From assembly GCA_017548565.1 (NCBI GenBank), contig JAFYZU010000010.1, positions 16,965 through 80,964 of the forward strand: DNA of 64,000 nucleotides, written 5' to 3'. The notes under the pieces were generated by a model. That model was given only the letters and a program-made list of their open reading frames with translations. It was not told the origin of the DNA and made no database searches. Positions 35,384 through 43,737 of the stretch are shown in pieces. The first letter of the stretch is position 1. Each line of letters begins with the position of its first letter. Origin of the DNA: Treponema sp. GTDB taxonomy: Bacteria > Spirochaetota > Spirochaetia > Treponematales > Treponemataceae. The position numbers and the translations under genes were made by a program.

Positions 35384-35386
35384 TTC

Positions 35387-36340
35387 TTATACGCGTGAAT
35401 TAAATACAGGAATCGGAATCTCATCAAGAAATTCACTTATAATGTTTTCGGCAGAATATCCCTTGAGTAAGGAATCTGTCGTTAAAATCAATCTTTTGCG
35501 GAAAACAGGAACAGTAAGCTTTTTAACATCCTCCGGTGAAACAAAGCTTTTTCCTTTTACTGCCGCAAATGCCTGAGAAGCCTTATACAAAGCAATTGAA
35601 CCGCGTGGAGAAATGCCTGCGTGAATACGGTCATCCTCACGCGTTTTTTTAACGAGAGATAAAATATATTCAAGGACGGCATCATCAACATAAATTTCAG
35701 ACGCTTCCTTCATGCATTCAAGAATCTGTTCTTTTGTAACTACGCTTTTAACATTTTCAACAGGATGAATCTGAGCTCTCTGAGCGGTAATGATTGTTTT
35801 TTCATCTTCATTGTCTGGATATCCCATATTGAGACAGAGCATGAAACGATCCTTCTGAGCCTCTGGAAGCGGAAAAGTTCCTTCAGATTCAACAGGATTT
35901 TCAGTAGCAATGACAAAAAATGGTTTTTCAAGTGTATATGAATTTCCGTCAACACTAAGCTGGTTTTCTGCCATGCATTCTAAAAGTGCAGACTGGGTTC
36001 TTGGTGTTGCACGATTCAATTCGTCAACCAAAACGATTGAGGACATGATCGGTCCTTTTCTGAATTCAAATTTCAACTGATCCGGACGCCAGATTGAGCT
36101 TCCCGTAATATCCTGAGGCATTAAATCGGGTGTACACTGGATTCTTGAAAAATCGAGTCCTGCCGCTTTTGAAACTGCTTTTGCTAAAATTGTTTTTCCT
36201 GTTCCCGGTACATCTTCCAAAAGCACATGACCGCCTGCAAACAGTGATGCAAGAGTCATTTCTATAATTTCTGATTTTGTCTTAAAAACTTTTTTGACTT
36301 CGCTGATGATTTTCTGTGAAATTTCATTTATTACTGCCAT
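35387..36340 (-). CDS. MoxR-family AAA+ ATPase
   Basis: A 317-residue AAA+ ATPase. Walker A is LLEDVPGTGKTILAKAV (GTGKT at 46-50), Walker B is SIVLVDELNRATPRTQSALL (DELNR at 106-110), and FFVIATENPVESEGTFPLPE and KDRFMLCLNMGYP are typical MoxR sensor regions. MoxR ATPases are chaperone-like factors working with DUF58 and vWA proteins. No vWA gene (BatA/BatB type) is present downstream. There is no ribosome site. An extended -10 (TGTTAGAAT) ends six bases before the ATG, so the mRNA probably starts on the A of the start codon. The promoter is divergent from that of RNase Z. Confidence 0.93.
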   Translation of the reverse strand: MAVINEISQKIISEVKKVFKTKSEIIEMTLASLFAGGHVLLEDVPGTGKTILAKAVSKAAGLDFSRIQCTPDLMPQDITGSSIWRPDQLKFEFRKGPIMSSIVLVDELNRATPRTQSALLECMAENQLSVDGNSYTLEKPFFVIATENPVESEGTFPLPEAQKDRFMLCLNMGYPDNEDEKTIITAQRAQIHPVENVKSVVTKEQILECMKEASEIYVDDAVLEYILSLVKKTREDDRIHAGISPRGSIALYKASQAFAAVKGKSFVSPEDVKKLTVPVFRKRLILTTDSLLKGYSAENIISEFLDEIPIPVFNSRV

Positions 36341-36346
36341 AAATTC

Positions 36347-36375
36347 ATTCTAACATTTTTTATTTTATTATTCTA
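36347..36375 (-). promoter_or_regulatory. promoter of the moxR operon (leaderless)
   Basis: On the minus strand an extended -10 TGTTAGAAT (hexamer at 36347-36352), with a weak TAGAAT at the -35 position (36370-36375). Six bases separate the -10 from the ATG. Confidence 0.5.
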
Positions 36376-36384
36376 TTATTTATA

Positions 36385-36413
36385 TTCACATAAAGCTTTA
36401 TATCTGATATTAT
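36385..36413 (+). promoter_or_regulatory. promoter of RNase Z (leaderless)
   Basis: TTCACA (36385-36390), exactly 17 bases, TATTAT (36408-36413) with an upstream TG (TGATATTAT). The ATG starts eight bases after the -10. Confidence 0.65.
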
Positions 36414-36420
36414 CTATAAA

Positions 36421-37347
36421 ATGAATATGGAAGCATTTATTCTTGGCTGCGGTGGTATGATGCCTTTACCATACAGACATTTAACTTCAGTTTTACTTCG
36501 ACGTGACGGCGATTTGTTCCTGTTTGATGGCGGTGAAGGCACCCAGGTAAGCTTAAAAAGACTGAACCTGAAATGGAAAAAAATAGATGCAATATTTGTT
36601 TCTCATACTCATGCGGATCATGTTACGGGTTTACCTGGAATACTTATGCTATCTTCTCAAGTTGACAGGACAGAACCACTTTATATTTATGGTCCACCCA
36701 AAATTAAAGAATACATTGAATCAAGCAGAAAGGTTCTGGATATGTATATAAATTATCCTATCGTGATAAATGAAATTGAGGCACCTTGCATCGTTCATTC
36801 AGGAAAGGATTTTTATATAAGGGCTTTCCCGCTTGATCATACAAAAACCTGTGTCGGCTATACACTCGAAGAACTTGATCGCCCGGGAGAATTCAATCCG
36901 CAGGCTGCAAGAGAGCTCAATGTTCCGGTTGGTCCGTTATGGTCTCAGTTACAGAATGGATTTGAGGTTACTTCAGCGGACGGAAAAACAGTAAAGCCTG
37001 AACAGGTAATGGGCGAAAAACGAAGCGGAAGAAAATTCAGCTTTGTAACAGATACTCTTTATAATGAATCTATTATTGATAATGTAAAGGGTTCTGATTT
37101 ACTGATCTGTGAGGGAATGTTTGAAGATGAGCTTATAGATCAGGCTAAAGAAAAAAAGCATATGACGGCAAGTCAGGCAGCATATATAGCAAAAAGTGCA
37201 GGTGTAAAAAGGATGTGTCTCATTCATTACAGTCCGCGCTATACAGACAAGGAATTAAATATTCTTCTTGAACAGGCTAAGAAAATCTACCCGGATACTG
37301 AGCTGAGTAAAGACAGAATGCATATAGAAATCCCATTTGTGGATTAA
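36421..37347 (+). CDS. rnz: ribonuclease Z
   Basis: A 308-residue tRNA 3' endonuclease of the metallo-beta-lactamase fold. It trims tRNA precursors so CCA can be added, which suits a genome whose visible tRNAs lack encoded CCA. The metal motif is SHTHADHVTGLPG (HTHADH at 62-67), with FLFDGGEGTQ before it, FPLDHTKTCVGYTLEE in the middle, FVTDTLYNES and the closing HYSPRY. Length is normal for the short bacterial form. No ribosome site is present; the promoter position predicts a leaderless mRNA. A lipoprotein gene with a strong ribosome site follows after 19 bases. Confidence 0.94.
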   Translation: MNMEAFILGCGGMMPLPYRHLTSVLLRRDGDLFLFDGGEGTQVSLKRLNLKWKKIDAIFVSHTHADHVTGLPGILMLSSQVDRTEPLYIYGPPKIKEYIESSRKVLDMYINYPIVINEIEAPCIVHSGKDFYIRAFPLDHTKTCVGYTLEELDRPGEFNPQAARELNVPVGPLWSQLQNGFEVTSADGKTVKPEQVMGEKRSGRKFSFVTDTLYNESIIDNVKGSDLLICEGMFEDELIDQAKEKKHMTASQAAYIAKSAGVKRMCLIHYSPRYTDKELNILLEQAKKIYPDTELSKDRMHIEIPFVD

Positions 37348-37366
37348 TAAAAGTATGGAGGAGAAT

Positions 37367-38131
37367 ATGAGAAAAAGTATTCTTATTACAGTTTTATTGG
37401 CAGTTGCTTTGGTTTTCAGTTCATGTAACAAAACAAAATCTGAAAACGGCGATGAATCGGTTGCATCCTTTGTTGACGAAAAAGGAAAGGCAAAATCAGT
37501 TAATCTTATTCCAAGTGTTTTATTCTATCCGGAAGGTTCTTTGTGGACTGAAAACGCAGACGGAACATTGGCATGGGCTGTTACACTTCAGATCGGACAG
37601 ACACTTTATGTTTATCCTGCAGGCGATGGAAGTACTTCTGAAATAACTGAATCTCAGTTAATGAAAAGAGAAGGAAAAAAGGATGAAGAAGATTACACCA
37701 AAGTAAGATATGACAATAAGGATTACTGGGTTAACAGTTCATTAATCGTTCCGAATGCTGTTGCAAATATCACTACCGATAAAGGTATCGTTTACAATGA
37801 TGCAGACATTGCTTCTACAACCTCAAGCAAAGTAAAGGCAGGTCAGATTATTGCCGTTCATAATTCGGATGCTGCTGGTGATGTAGATGACAATTCTTTC
37901 GTAAAAGTAACTTTCCGTTCAGATAAAAACTACCGTGAAGTTTATCTTAAAAATGAAATCATTTCTGATAAAAAAGATGATCTTCTTGCTTTAAGACTTT
38001 TACCGAAACTTGATACATTAAAAAATAAAGTTGCAAAAGCAGAAGTAATTGCAAATCTTAAAGAATTGAATGTTTCTTCATTCATTAAGGAACAGATTGC
38101 TGATAAGACACAACAGTCTGATGAAAATTAA
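37367..38131 (+). CDS. SH3-like-domain lipoprotein, paralogue of the next gene
   Basis: A 254-residue lipoprotein: signal peptide with lipobox FSSC, a short acidic tether, then beta-rich segments such as SVLFYPEGSLWTENADGT, KVRYDNKDYWVNSSLIV and ADIASTTSSKVKAGQIIAVH, which read as bacterial SH3-like folds, ending in a helical region. The following gene repeats the same plan (KVNYSGKKYWVLNDRIV and RSADICDIKDSNLDRGDII), so the two are tandem paralogues. The start at 37367 is chosen because GGAGGAGA (37357-37364) lies just before it; an upstream in-frame ATG at 37337 falls inside rnz. Function is unknown, probably envelope. Confidence 0.85.
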   Translation: MRKSILITVLLAVALVFSSCNKTKSENGDESVASFVDEKGKAKSVNLIPSVLFYPEGSLWTENADGTLAWAVTLQIGQTLYVYPAGDGSTSEITESQLMKREGKKDEEDYTKVRYDNKDYWVNSSLIVPNAVANITTDKGIVYNDADIASTTSSKVKAGQIIAVHNSDAAGDVDDNSFVKVTFRSDKNYREVYLKNEIISDKKDDLLALRLLPKLDTLKNKVAKAEVIANLKELNVSSFIKEQIADKTQQSDEN

Positions 38132-38148
38132 TAGAAGGAGAAAATCAT

Positions 38149-39114
38149 ATGAAAAAAATAACAGCTTTTATATTTGCATTATCATTCAGCGCCGCTTTAT
38201 TTGCTGCTGAAAAGACAATCCCTGCCGTTATGCTCCAGAATCAGGGCGGATTATACGAAGAAGAAAACGGAGAAATGGTTTGGAAAAAATCAATCGATGC
38301 CGGCACAGAACTTCAGGTAATTACTACTACCTCTGAAACAGGTGCAGTTGTTCCAGAAACACTCGAATCTACAAGAAAAGTAGATAAGAAAACAGTAAAA
38401 TGTACTGTCGTAAAAGTAAATTACAGCGGTAAAAAATACTGGGTATTGAACGACAGAATCGTTCTTGATGAATCAGTCGGAGTTATTACCGATGATTGTG
38501 CAATCTATCGTTCAGCAGACATCTGTGACATCAAGGATTCAAATCTTGACAGAGGTGACATAATCACTTATGGTCAGACTTTTGTTGCAAACGATAAATA
38601 TACACTTCTCAAAATTTCATATTTTGATTATGCAAACTATATCGTACGCTCAGGATATATCAAGGTACAGTTCAAGAGCAGCGAAAAAGATGATCTTAAA
38701 GCAGTTAAGATGATTACAAAAATCAAGTCTGCAAAAGATGTTGATGTTCGCGAAGAATTAATCAAAAGTACAAAGAACCTTAAACTTTCTGCAGGAATCA
38801 AGGCACTTCTTGAAACAACAGAAGATTCATTTAAGGAAAAAGACCTTCTTGAAGACGGCGTTACTACTGTAGATGAATATTATGAAATATATGATCCGGA
38901 AGGTGACGGCGGAAACATTAATATCCGTGAAACTCCTGGAACAATGGGAAATGTAGTCGGACAGTTTGAACTTTCTGAAGGAATGGTTTACGTTGTTCAG
39001 AGAACAAATGTCCAGGATACAATCGGTTCTACAACTGATTACTGGTACTACGTTCAGTCACAGACTTCTGATGAACTTGCAGGCTGGATTTTCGGTCAGT
39101 ATTTAAAACACTAA
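38149..39114 (+). CDS. exported SH3-domain protein, paralogue of the preceding lipoprotein
   Basis: A 321-residue protein with a cleavable signal peptide (MKKITAFIFALSFSAALFAA, no lipobox). The first 210 or so residues align with the lipoprotein upstream; the C-terminal part (about residues 245-321) adds a bacterial SH3 domain with the typical NINIRETPGTMGNVVGQF opening and AGWIFGQYL closing motifs. SH3b domains often bind cell-wall peptides. An AGAAGGAGA ribosome site precedes the ATG. The ABC ATPase begins one base after its stop, so it belongs to the same transcript. Confidence 0.88.
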   Translation: MKKITAFIFALSFSAALFAAEKTIPAVMLQNQGGLYEEENGEMVWKKSIDAGTELQVITTTSETGAVVPETLESTRKVDKKTVKCTVVKVNYSGKKYWVLNDRIVLDESVGVITDDCAIYRSADICDIKDSNLDRGDIITYGQTFVANDKYTLLKISYFDYANYIVRSGYIKVQFKSSEKDDLKAVKMITKIKSAKDVDVREELIKSTKNLKLSAGIKALLETTEDSFKEKDLLEDGVTTVDEYYEIYDPEGDGGNINIRETPGTMGNVVGQFELSEGMVYVVQRTNVQDTIGSTTDYWYYVQSQTSDELAGWIFGQYLKH

Positions 39115-39115
39115 G

Positions 39116-39871
39116 ATGATTGAGCTTAATGCTTTTACAAAAAGTTATTTTCAATCATCTCGTAAAACACCTGTTTTTTCTGTAAAAGATATTTCGTTTA
39201 CAGTGAAAACAGGTACAATTACCGGTTTACTCGGACCAAACGGTTCGGGTAAAACCACAATCCTAAAAACAATCTGCGGATTTCAATTTCCGACTTCAGG
39301 AAAAATAACAGTTACCGATAATGACTCAAATCAGTTTGATATTGAAAATACTCCGGAACAGGCAATGAATTTAATAGGTTATGTTCCAGAAAAATCAATT
39401 CTGCCGCCTGATTTAACGGTTTATGAATTTCTAGAGCATACCGGTAAAATCCACAATATCGAAAACAATCAGCTTAAAGAACGTCTTTCTTTTATCACTA
39501 AAGAATGTTCAATACAGGATGTTCTTACAAAAAAAATCAAGACACTTTCAAAAGGATATGCACAGCGTGTTTCATTTGCACAGGCAATCATACATAATCC
39601 GCCGAACCTTATTTTAGATGAACCGATAAGCGGTCTGGATCCCGCACAGATTATCCAGATGAGGAATTTAATCAAAAACCTTTCAAAAACTAAAGCAGTC
39701 ATTATTTCTACACATATCCTCCAGGAAGTTTATTCTTTATGCGATGAAATGCATATTATTTCTAAAGGAAAACTTGTTGCTTCAGGAACAGAAAAGGATA
39801 TAATCACAAAAGCCGGAACAAAAAATTTAGAAGACGCCTTCTTAAAATTGACAGAATCAGAGGAAAAATAA
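39116..39871 (+). CDS. ABC transporter ATP-binding protein (GldA-like)
   Basis: A 251-residue ABC ATPase. Walker A is GLLGPNGSGKTTILK (GPNGSGKTT at 40-48), the signature is LSKGYAQRVSFAQAI, Walker B is NLILDEPISGLDP, and the H-loop is ISTHILQE. It belongs to the ABC-2/GldA-like group and should energise the fused permease that begins at the next base. Substrate and direction are unknown; in Bacteroidetes the Gld system supports gliding, but related systems occur in many non-gliding bacteria. Confidence 0.93.
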   Translation: MIELNAFTKSYFQSSRKTPVFSVKDISFTVKTGTITGLLGPNGSGKTTILKTICGFQFPTSGKITVTDNDSNQFDIENTPEQAMNLIGYVPEKSILPPDLTVYEFLEHTGKIHNIENNQLKERLSFITKECSIQDVLTKKIKTLSKGYAQRVSFAQAIIHNPPNLILDEPISGLDPAQIIQMRNLIKNLSKTKAVIISTHILQEVYSLCDEMHIISKGKLVASGTEKDIITKAGTKNLEDAFLKLTESEEK

Positions 39872-42139
39872 TTGAAAAAGAATTATCCTGCAGTTTTAAA
39901 ATTTCATCTCTCGTCATATTTCAACGGACCTCTTTTTTATATAATTGCAATTCTTTTTGAATTATTTACCGCAATTTATTTTTTCATAATGCAGAAATTT
40001 TTCATCGGCTCAGGAACTACAAATCTTGTTTCATATTTTACGGCAGTTCCTTATGTATCAATACTGGCAATTCCTGCCTTATGCTATAAAAGATCGCAGT
40101 CAGTTTATTATGATTTTATCCCGCTGGAAGGAATAAAGAAAATTCTTTTACAGTTTCTATCTATTTTTATTTTATATTCCATCCTTATTGTATTTTTATT
40201 ACCGTCCTGTTTTCTTGTAAACATTTTCGGTTCAGTAGATGCAGGACAGATTTTTACAAGCGTTATAATGCTTTTATTCTACGGAGCTTCACTTATTTCT
40301 TTATGTCTTTTTATTTCAAGTCTTTTACAGTCTGCAATTTCAGCATTCATCGTCAGTTCAGTAATACTATCGATAATTAACAGCGCACATCTTGTTACTT
40401 CGTATGTTAACATAAACAGTTTTTTTGCAGGAATTATAAAGCTTTTAAGCTTTGCATGGCATTTTGACGCCGCATCAAAGGGAATTATAGATACCCGTGA
40501 TATATTCTATCTTTCAGGTTTTACTGTTCTTTTTATTACATTAAATGATTTTGTAAGTCTGATCAGAAAAGGAAAAATATTCACAGCAAAATTAAAGATT
40601 AATTATATCTTACAATTCATGCTTATTCTTTTAATAACTGCCAACGGATTAAGATGGTATACAAGAATTGATTTTTCAAAAAATAAAACCTATTCACTTT
40701 CAAAATATACAAGACAGTTATGTTCAAAAATAGATGAACCCTTGAAAATCACTTATTACCGTTCATCTGCTTTAACAAAGCTTTATCCGACAGTAAGGGA
40801 TATTGCAGATTTTCTTGTTTCCTATGCCTCTCAGAATAAAAACATTTCATTTTTAATAAAGGATCCAGACTCTGATGTTTCAATTCAGAATCTTCTTCAG
40901 AATTATGGAATTACGACCAGACAGTTCAGAAGCATAAAAAACAATTCGACAGAATTCATAAATGCATATTCCGCTATTGTCCTTGAATATGAAGGAAGAT
41001 GGGAAACGATACCAATAATACTTACGGCCGATTCCCTTGAATACGATCTTGACGGGAGGGCAGGCTATCTGATTTCCGATAAACAAAGGGTGGTGAACAT
41101 AATCATCGGTAACGAAATGTCTCTTGATGAAGATTACAGTTATGTAATTCCATGGTTAAATTCACAGGGATTTTTATGTTATCCGATATCTGTTTCTGAT
41201 CCTTATTTTGAAAATCTTCTTGATAACACTGAAGGTCCTCTTATGGTTATCGGAGACAACAGCATACGGATTGAACAGGCAATTGCCATTGAAAAATATA
41301 TTCTCTGCAACCGTGGAAACGCACTTTTTATGATAAGTCCATATTCTGCAGATTTACAAAACAGCTGGAATATCACCGAAAATAAAAATACAGATTTAAT
41401 TGAAATCATTGAAAACTGGGGAGTACAGTTTACAAATAAAATAGCCGCAGATATTTCTTGTGCAAGAATTACGATGTACAGCACAGACACCGGTTCTTCT
41501 GATTATATCCAGCAGAACATTAATTTTTCACAATGGGTTTCCATTCTTCCACAGACAAATACAAATCTAGGAGTAACTTTATTCTGGCCGGTGCAGCTCA
41601 ATCTTCAGTCAGAAAATGCAGTTCCTTATCTTAAAACGACTGATTACAGCTGGTATTATGAAGCCGACAGAAAACATCCTGAAAAAGTGATTGAATCTAA
41701 TCCGTTTATTATTGAACAGGAGGATAAAAGCACTAAGGAAAAACTTTCTCAGACTGTTGCTGCAAAGATAACCGGTTCTTTAAATGGATATTACAATGAG
41801 CTTACAAGTGAAAATTCAACTGTAATTATAATTCCGGATCAGTATTTTGTTAATTCTTTAATGAACGGATATATAGGTCAGGATTATGAAGGCGATTACA
41901 GGAATTTTGATTTTATGACAAATGTACTTTTAAAACTCAATGGAGAAGAGCAGCTTGCATCCCTTCACAGCAAAAAACTTTCAGATACTACACTCAATAA
42001 AATTACAGATGCACATCAGTTTAATTCTGCCAAAAATCTTGTTTTTATAATTCTTTTTGCAGTTATTCCATTATTGATTTGTGCAATAAGACTTTTATTC
42101 TATATTCTACAGAAGAGGAAATTATCGGATGTCAAATAA
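39872..42139 (+). CDS. ABC permease fused to GldG-like substrate-binding domain (GldF-GldG fusion)
   Basis: A 755-residue protein. Residues 1-235 hold six membrane segments of an ABC-2 permease (GldF-like). A seventh segment (about 247-263) then leads into a GldG-like extracytoplasmic domain, opening RWYTRIDFSKNKTYSLSKYT with a LKITYYRSSALTKLYPTVRD segment. A last membrane segment lies near residues 722-745. GldF and GldG are separate genes in Flavobacterium but are also found fused. Translation likely starts at TTG 39872, directly after the ATPase stop (TAATTG). The DUF4340 gene overlaps its end by 11 bases. Confidence 0.88.
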   Translation: MKKNYPAVLKFHLSSYFNGPLFYIIAILFELFTAIYFFIMQKFFIGSGTTNLVSYFTAVPYVSILAIPALCYKRSQSVYYDFIPLEGIKKILLQFLSIFILYSILIVFLLPSCFLVNIFGSVDAGQIFTSVIMLLFYGASLISLCLFISSLLQSAISAFIVSSVILSIINSAHLVTSYVNINSFFAGIIKLLSFAWHFDAASKGIIDTRDIFYLSGFTVLFITLNDFVSLIRKGKIFTAKLKINYILQFMLILLITANGLRWYTRIDFSKNKTYSLSKYTRQLCSKIDEPLKITYYRSSALTKLYPTVRDIADFLVSYASQNKNISFLIKDPDSDVSIQNLLQNYGITTRQFRSIKNNSTEFINAYSAIVLEYEGRWETIPIILTADSLEYDLDGRAGYLISDKQRVVNIIIGNEMSLDEDYSYVIPWLNSQGFLCYPISVSDPYFENLLDNTEGPLMVIGDNSIRIEQAIAIEKYILCNRGNALFMISPYSADLQNSWNITENKNTDLIEIIENWGVQFTNKIAADISCARITMYSTDTGSSDYIQQNINFSQWVSILPQTNTNLGVTLFWPVQLNLQSENAVPYLKTTDYSWYYEADRKHPEKVIESNPFIIEQEDKSTKEKLSQTVAAKITGSLNGYYNELTSENSTVIIIPDQYFVNSLMNGYIGQDYEGDYRNFDFMTNVLLKLNGEEQLASLHSKKLSDTTLNKITDAHQFNSAKNLVFIILFAVIPLLICAIRLLFYILQKRKLSDVK

Positions 42140-43133
42140 AAATCTTTCAAAATCAAATATAATCCTCTGTATAACTTCAGTTTTTCTAATGATATTATTT
42201 ATAATTTCCTTTACAAAAATCAATTCGAACAATGTTTTAAAAGATAAACGAAAGCCTGTAAAAACTGCAGTAATAAATCCCAAAAACATTGATAAAATAA
42301 CACGAATGCAGATATATGAAGGAAACGGAGATTCAAAAAAAATCACCCTTATAAAAATAAATAATCTCTGGTATACCGATACGGATCCTTTTATAAAAAA
42401 TTCACAAAATCAAGATAAAATGGATTTTTTAATTCCTGCTGAACAGATAAAAGTCAGTCAGATGCTTGAATATTTTTCGCAAACCATAAACGTTTATAAG
42501 CGTTCTGAAAAATTAAAGGAAAAAAATGATTTTGGTCTGACAGATTCTTCTACAATCCATCTGCGGTATTATATGGACGGTGAAATATTTAACGAAGTTC
42601 TTTTCGGAAAAACAGATTTTGCAAAAACTTCACGATACATGATGTCAAAAACAAATACAACTGTTTATGAAATAAGCACAAATATTGATCAATTTTTAAC
42701 GATGGTAGAACAGAACTGGACTGAACCGTATATCATATCACAGGTAATTCTTGGAAAAATTAATGCTTCTGACATCCAGAAAATAAAAATCACGGAATAT
42801 GACAATGAAAATCAGTTTACAAAGCTCCTTGTTCCGTCAGATGAACGGTTTCTCCAGATTTCATCAAAGCTTCTCGAATTACGCCATGGTGGAAAAGGTA
42901 AAATAATGGAGAATGAAAATCCTTCATTACCTGTTTTTAAACTTGAATATGAGCTGGGAAATAAATGTTCAATCACACAGATTTTTTATCCCGTTGAAAG
43001 AACCTCTGAAAATGATGTAACTGAATATACAATCATTACAGAATATTCAAAACCTGAACATAAAACAGTGCGGAATGTAAGTTATAAGATAAGTGCCTGG
43101 ACCTTTGATAAAATCATAGAATTAACAGATTAA
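42129..43133 (+). CDS. DUF4340 domain-containing protein
   Basis: A 334-residue protein with one N-terminal membrane segment (about residues 10-30) and a periplasmic DUF4340-type domain of repeated beta-alpha elements, including the recognisable WYTDTDPFIKNS, NDFGLTDSSTIHLRYYMDG and FGKTDFAKTSRYMMS motifs. DUF4340 genes regularly follow GldFG-like permeases, and here the gene overlaps the permease by 11 bases. Its role in that complex is unknown. Its last 20 bases overlap the convergent CPBP protease gene. Confidence 0.88.
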   Translation: MSNKNLSKSNIILCITSVFLMILFIISFTKINSNNVLKDKRKPVKTAVINPKNIDKITRMQIYEGNGDSKKITLIKINNLWYTDTDPFIKNSQNQDKMDFLIPAEQIKVSQMLEYFSQTINVYKRSEKLKEKNDFGLTDSSTIHLRYYMDGEIFNEVLFGKTDFAKTSRYMMSKTNTTVYEISTNIDQFLTMVEQNWTEPYIISQVILGKINASDIQKIKITEYDNENQFTKLLVPSDERFLQISSKLLELRHGGKGKIMENENPSLPVFKLEYELGNKCSITQIFYPVERTSENDVTEYTIITEYSKPEHKTVRNVSYKISAWTFDKIIELTD

Positions 43134-43701
43134 CAAGATTATAAAGAAAATGTCCTGCAATAAGAGGGATGAGTGTTTTATATTTTCTGTAAAAAAATCT
43201 TAATAAAAACTGACAGATAAATGCATTTATAACTCCGAAAATCCCCAGATAATAATGAGGAATTGCAAAAATCAAGGCAGATAAAATTTCACAAAGGATT
43301 ATTTTCCATTTTTTTATGCATTTTCTTGAACTTAATTTAATAAGGATGTCCGGAACAAGATAACGGTATATAAGCTCTTCGCTCACGGCAGATAATAAAA
43401 AGCCTGTAACTGCATTCACCCATAAAACAAACGTATCGGGAACATCAATATCAACCGGATTTGTAAGAGATGGAAATAATGCAGCAAAACCTTTTATTAA
43501 AAATCCGCAGGCAAAAAGTGAACAAAAAACAAAGGATGAAGATAAAATGAATTTTAAGAAAAAAGGCGAATTGTTTTTTTGTTCCGGTTTTTTATTTATG
43601 AATTTTTTGTAAATAATGAAAAGTAAAAGTGAGATAATAAAAAAAGGAAGCTGTTTGAATGCAAAATTTACAAAACTCAAACTCAATATTGGATTTTTCA
43701 T
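43114..43701 (-). CDS. CPBP-family intramembrane metalloprotease
   Basis: A 195-residue membrane protein of the CAAX-protease/bacteriocin-processing (CPBP, Abi) family. Motif 1 is SEELIYRY with the Glu pair at 108-109 and Arg113; motif 2 is FAIPHYYLG with His149; motif 3 is AGHFLYNLV with His184 and Asn188. The catalytic set looks complete. Length is short but within the family range. The substrate is unknown. The gene is divergent from the PilZ gene across a perfect palindrome and converges on DUF4340 with a 20-base overlap. No ribosome site precedes the ATG. Confidence 0.88.
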   Translation of the reverse strand: MKNPILSLSFVNFAFKQLPFFIISLLLFIIYKKFINKKPEQKNNSPFFLKFILSSSFVFCSLFACGFLIKGFAALFPSLTNPVDIDVPDTFVLWVNAVTGFLLSAVSEELIYRYLVPDILIKLSSRKCIKKWKIILCEILSALIFAIPHYYLGIFGVINAFICQFLLRFFYRKYKTLIPLIAGHFLYNLVNLLIL

Positions 43702-43723
43702 AGATTATGTGATATTATATAAT
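43695..43723 (+). promoter_or_regulatory. promoter of the PilZ operon
   Basis: TTTTCA (43695-43700), 17 bases, perfect TATAAT (43718-43723). The -10 sits inside the 18-bp palindrome. The predicted start near 43730 leaves only about eight bases before the GTG. Confidence 0.55.
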
Positions 43724-43727
43724 ATCA
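43710..43727. repeat. perfect 18-bp palindrome between divergent genes
   Basis: TGATATTATATAATATCA reads the same on both strands and contains one TATAAT per strand. It could be an operator or just two overlapping -10 boxes. Confidence 0.75.
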
Positions 43728-43737
43728 GGAGACTTTT

